Part shown: positions 5,784-7,831 of the stretch, piece by piece
Position numbering within the stretch: position 1 is the first letter of the stretch
How the letters are laid out: every line of letters begins with the position of its first letter
Assembly: GCA_946885545.1 (NCBI GenBank)
Contig: CAMPGP010000093.1
Span: 1-7,831 of the forward strand
Source: an uncultured Altererythrobacter sp.
GTDB taxonomy: Bacteria > Pseudomonadota > Alphaproteobacteria > Sphingomonadales > Sphingomonadaceae
DNA: 7,831 bases
Reading direction: 5' to 3'
Translations under genes and position numbers: made by a program
Notes under the pieces: model-generated
Told to the model about the DNA's origin: nothing
Seen by the model: only the letters and a program-made list of their open reading frames with translations
Database searches by the model: none

Positions 5784-7418
5784 TCAGTCCGCCTCGGCCA
5801 GCCGGTAGTCGGCGAAGCGGGCGCGCAGGTCCTTCTTGCTGATCTTGCCGGTGGCGGTGTGGGGGATGTCGTCGACGAACTCGACCGCGTCGGGCAGCCA
5901 CCACTTCGCGACAAGTGGCTTGAGGTGTTCGACCACCTCGTCGGCCGAGCACTCGCAGCCCTGCTTGCGGACCACGAACAGCACCGGGCGCTCGTCCCAC
6001 TTCGAATGCGGCATGCCGATCGCGGCGGCCTCGGCGACCTTGGGGTGGCCGCAGGCGGCGTTCTCGAGCTCGACCGAGCTGATCCACTCGCCGCCGGACT
6101 TGATCACGTCCTTGGTTCGGTCGGTCAGCTGCAGCGTGCCGTCGGGGTGGAGGATGCCGACGTCGCCGGTGTCGAACCAGCCGTCGGCGGTCACCGCATC
6201 CTCCTCCGCCTTGAAGTAGCGCTTGATGATCCACGGCCCGCGGATCTGCAGCGCGCCCGAGCTTTTCCCGTCGCGCGGCAGCGCCTTGGTGAAATCGTCG
6301 AGATCGACCGTGCGCAGCTCGACGCCGAACACCGGGCGGCCCTGCTTGGTGACGATATCCACCTGCTCCTCGAACGAGAGGCGATCCCAGTCGGGCGTCG
6401 GCGCGCCGACCGTGCCGATCGGGCTGGTCTCGGTCATACCCCAGGCGTGCGCCACTCGGCTGCCGTTCTTCATCAGCCGCTCGATCATGAAGCGCGGCGC
6501 GGCCGAGCCGCCGATGATCGCCTGCTGCAGCTTGGGCAGCGGGGTGCCCGTGGCGTCGCAGTGCTGGAACATCGCCAGCCATACGGTGGGCACGCCCGCC
6601 GAATGGGTCACGCCCTCGCGCTCCATCAGATCACACAGCACCGCCGGATCGTTGACCGCCGAATAGACGAATTTCACCCCGGTCATCGCGCCCGCCCACG
6701 GCAGGCCCCAGCTCGCAGCGTGGAACATCGGCACGACGGGCAGCATCACACTGCGCGCGTCGAAATCGAAGCAGTTGGGCTGGATGCCCGCCATCGCGTG
6801 CATCATGGTCGAACGGTGTTCGTAGAGCACGCCCTTGGGGTGACCGGTCGTACCGCTGGTGTAGCACAGCATGCACGGATCGCGCTCGCCGACCTCGGCC
6901 CAGTCGGTCTGGCCGTCGTGCTCTCCAATCCAGTCCTCGAAGCCGACGGCGCCTGCCCCGGACCCCGATCCGGGGTCGAACCCGGCGGGCGGATCGTAGC
7001 AGATGTAATGCTCGATCGTGGTCCACTGGCTGCGCATGTTGTCGACGATCGGCTGAAACGCCGCATCGTAGAGCAGGACGCGATCCTCGGCATGGTTGGC
7101 GATGTACTCCAGTTGGTCCTCGAACAGGCGCGGATTGATCGTGTGGAGCACCCCGCCCACCCCGACCGCGCCGTACCAGCTCACCAAATGGCGCGAATGG
7201 TTCATCGCCAGCGTCGCAATCCGGTCGCCCTGCTCGATTCCCAGCGCGCGCAGTGCCTGTGTCATCCGCAGCGCATCGTGGCGAATGCTCGCCCAAGTGG
7301 CGCGGGTCTGGCTGCCGTCGGCCCAATGCGTCACGTGCTCGCGCGATCCGTGTTCGCGCGCGGCGTGGTCGATCAGGTGAGTGACCACCAGGTCCCAATC
7401 CTGCATGGCTCCGAGCAT
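5784..7418 (-). CDS. Fatty acyl-CoA ligase, AlkK-like (AMP-binding superfamily)
   Basis: Protein of 544 aa, the usual length. It should activate a carboxylic acid with ATP to the acyl-AMP and transfer it to CoA. Core motifs are complete: P-loop [11 protein letters not shown] (186-196), A5 GMTETSP (327-333), A7/A8 DGWFDTGD (412-419) with [13 protein letters not shown] (433-445), and A10 [12 protein letters not shown] with the catalytic lysine at K525. The opening ([20 protein letters not shown]) resembles medium-chain ligase AlkK and related DmdB-type enzymes, so medium- to long-chain fatty acids are the likely substrates; chain length cannot be read from sequence. ATG 7418 is preferred over ATG 7406 because a GGGAGAGA ribosome site lies six bases before it. 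Residues 148-155 (DPGSGSGA) are encoded by a palindrome. It is the first gene of the minus-strand run. Confidence 0.93.
   Translation of the reverse strand: MLGAMQDWDLVVTHLIDHAAREHGSREHVTHWADGSQTRATWASIRHDALRMTQALRALGIEQGDRIATLAMNHSRHLVSWYGAVGVGGVLHTINPRLFEDQLEYIANHAEDRVLLYDAAFQPIVDNMRSQWTTIEHYICYDPPAGFDPGSGSGAGAVGFEDWIGEHDGQTDWAEVGERDPCMLCYTSGTTGHPKGVLYEHRSTMMHAMAGIQPNCFDFDARSVMLPVVPMFHAASWGLPWAGAMTGVKFVYSAVNDPAVLCDLMEREGVTHSAGVPTVWLAMFQHCDATGTPLPKLQQAIIGGSAAPRFMIERLMKNGSRVAHAWGMTETSPIGTVGAPTPDWDRLSFEEQVDIVTKQGRPVFGVELRTVDLDDFTKALPRDGKSSGALQIRGPWIIKRYFKAEEDAVTADGWFDTGDVGILHPDGTLQLTDRTKDVIKSGGEWISSVELENAACGHPKVAEAAAIGMPHSKWDERPVLFVVRKQGCECSADEVVEHLKPLVAKWWLPDAVEFVDDIPHTATGKISKKDLRARFADYRLAEAD
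6956..6977. repeat. REP-like GC-rich palindrome inside the ligase coding region
   Basis: The 22 bases can form two alternative perfect 7-bp stems: CCCCGGA (6956-6962) with TCCGGGG (6969-6975), or GACCCCG (6961-6967) with CGGGGTC (6971-6977). From memory, CCCCGGA...TCCGGGG palindromes are dispersed through many alphaproteobacterial genomes, mostly between genes. Here it is read in frame as DPGSGSGA, in the variable stretch before the P-loop. Whether it belongs to a repeat family of this genome needs the rest of the genome. Confidence 0.5.
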
Positions 7419-7424
7419 CGCACT

Positions 7425-7432
7425 TCTCTCCC
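7425..7432 (-). promoter_or_regulatory. Ribosome binding site of the acyl-CoA ligase gene
   Basis: Minus-strand GGGAGAGA (7432 to 7425) lies six bases before ATG 7418. It favours this start over the second ATG four codons later. Confidence 0.6.
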
Positions 7433-7453
7433 ATTCGATTTCGCTTTGCCACT

Positions 7454-7482
7454 TTAATGCCGACGCTTGCGCACGTTGGCAA
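7454..7482 (-). promoter_or_regulatory. Possible promoter for the ligase operon
   Basis: On the minus strand TTGCCA (7482-7477, five of six to the -35 consensus) and CATTAA (7459-7454, three of six to the -10) are 17 bases apart. A start near 7447 would leave a leader of about 28 bases holding the ribosome site. The -10 is poor, so this is only a candidate. Confidence 0.3.
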
Positions 7483-7501
7483 TTGGCGGCAGGCGAACGC
7501 G

Positions 7502-7831
7502 ATGGGTCTGTTTCAGCAATCGAAGCTCTATCTCGTAGAGAACCTGCATCTCGCCAGAGACGCTCTCCATATCTACGTGGCGTTGATCATCTTCGTCGGC
7601 GCGTGCCTGATGTTCGGCTGGAAGGCCCGCGACTGGCGGCCGTGGCTGCTGGTTCTTTTCGTCGCGGCCATCGGCGAGGCGCTCGACATCCATGAGCGGT
7701 TGGAAGGTTTTGCCAGGCCTGCGACCTGGGAAAATCTGAAGGACATCGTCAACACGATGATCCTGCCGACGGTACTACTGCTGGCTGCGCGCTACAGCAC
7801 AATCTTTGTCAGGGGTTCGTCGCCTGCTGCG
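7502..7831 (+). CDS. Small integral membrane protein, unknown function (3' end outside window)
   Basis: The frame stays open from ATG 7502 to the right edge, giving 110 residues without a stop. Three hydrophobic segments are visible: roughly residues 23-40 (HIYVALIIFVGACLMFGW), 46-61 (RPWLLVLFVAAIGEA) and 84-99 (NTMILPTVLLLAAR). Charged residues sit at the end of the second segment (E59, D62, H64, E65), which could be a conserved polar cluster. I do not recognise the family. AGGCGA five bases before 7502 is a modest ribosome site; an in-frame ATG at 7457 would add 15 polar residues with no ribosome site. It is divergent from the ligase gene, with about 83 bases of shared upstream DNA. Confidence 0.65.
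   Translation, partial: MGLFQQSKLYLVENLHLARDALHIYVALIIFVGACLMFGWKARDWRPWLLVLFVAAIGEALDIHERLEGFARPATWENLKDIVNTMILPTVLLLAARYSTIFVRGSSPAA

Noticed and set aside
5730..7457. 575-codon plus-strand open frame across the ligase region
   Set aside because: It is antisense to a ligase with every AMP-binding motif intact; its protein is rich in Arg/His/Ala with no domain, typical of a GC-rich shadow frame.
1..7831. Defence system, prophage, CRISPR, tRNA or insertion sequence
   Set aside because: I found no repeat-spacer pattern, transposase, integrase, phage gene or tRNA-like cloverleaf on either strand.

Overview
The window is 7.8 kb of compact, GC-rich chromosomal DNA. One 60-base stretch of the radical SAM gene counts at about 73% G+C. 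Gene content, signal sequences and an SOS box of the GTTC-N7-GTTC type point to an alphaproteobacterium. Sphingomonadales (Erythrobacter-like) is my best guess, from memory of similar neighbourhoods rather than any search. I see nine protein genes and no RNA genes, IS elements, CRISPR arrays or integration sites.

Layout, left to right. Positions 63-3143 (+) hold a tight three-gene run: a degenerate uracil-DNA-glycosylase-fold protein, a periplasmic soluble lytic murein transglycosylase (Slt), and the molybdenum-cofactor protein MoaB. The first two genes overlap by 23 bases and the last two share one base. A GNAT acetyltransferase (3147-3659, -) converges on moaB with only 3 bases between the stop codons. 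An 83-base gap then separates this gene from a divergent PA0069-type (SplB-like) radical SAM gene (3743-4828, +). That gap carries a perfect GTTC-N7-GTTC box lying over a -10 element. The predicted transcript start falls on the gene's own ATG, so the gene looks like a LexA-controlled, leaderless SOS gene.

Positions 4823-7418 (-) are a second run. It is transcribed in the order AlkK-type fatty acyl-CoA ligase, 70-aa zinc-ribbon protein, Sel1-repeat lipoprotein. The first two genes are one base apart. A perfect 7-bp inverted repeat fills most of the gap before the lipoprotein gene, which is clearly less GC-rich than its surroundings. The ligase gene carries a REP-like GC-rich palindrome inside its reading frame. 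At the right edge a divergent small membrane protein gene (from 7502, +) runs off the window.

Most of this is ordinary housekeeping content. The items most worth a second look are the SOS-box/leaderless promoter of the radical SAM gene, the UDG-like protein that seems to have lost its catalytic motifs, the in-frame palindrome in the ligase, and the hairpin in front of the low-GC lipoprotein gene.
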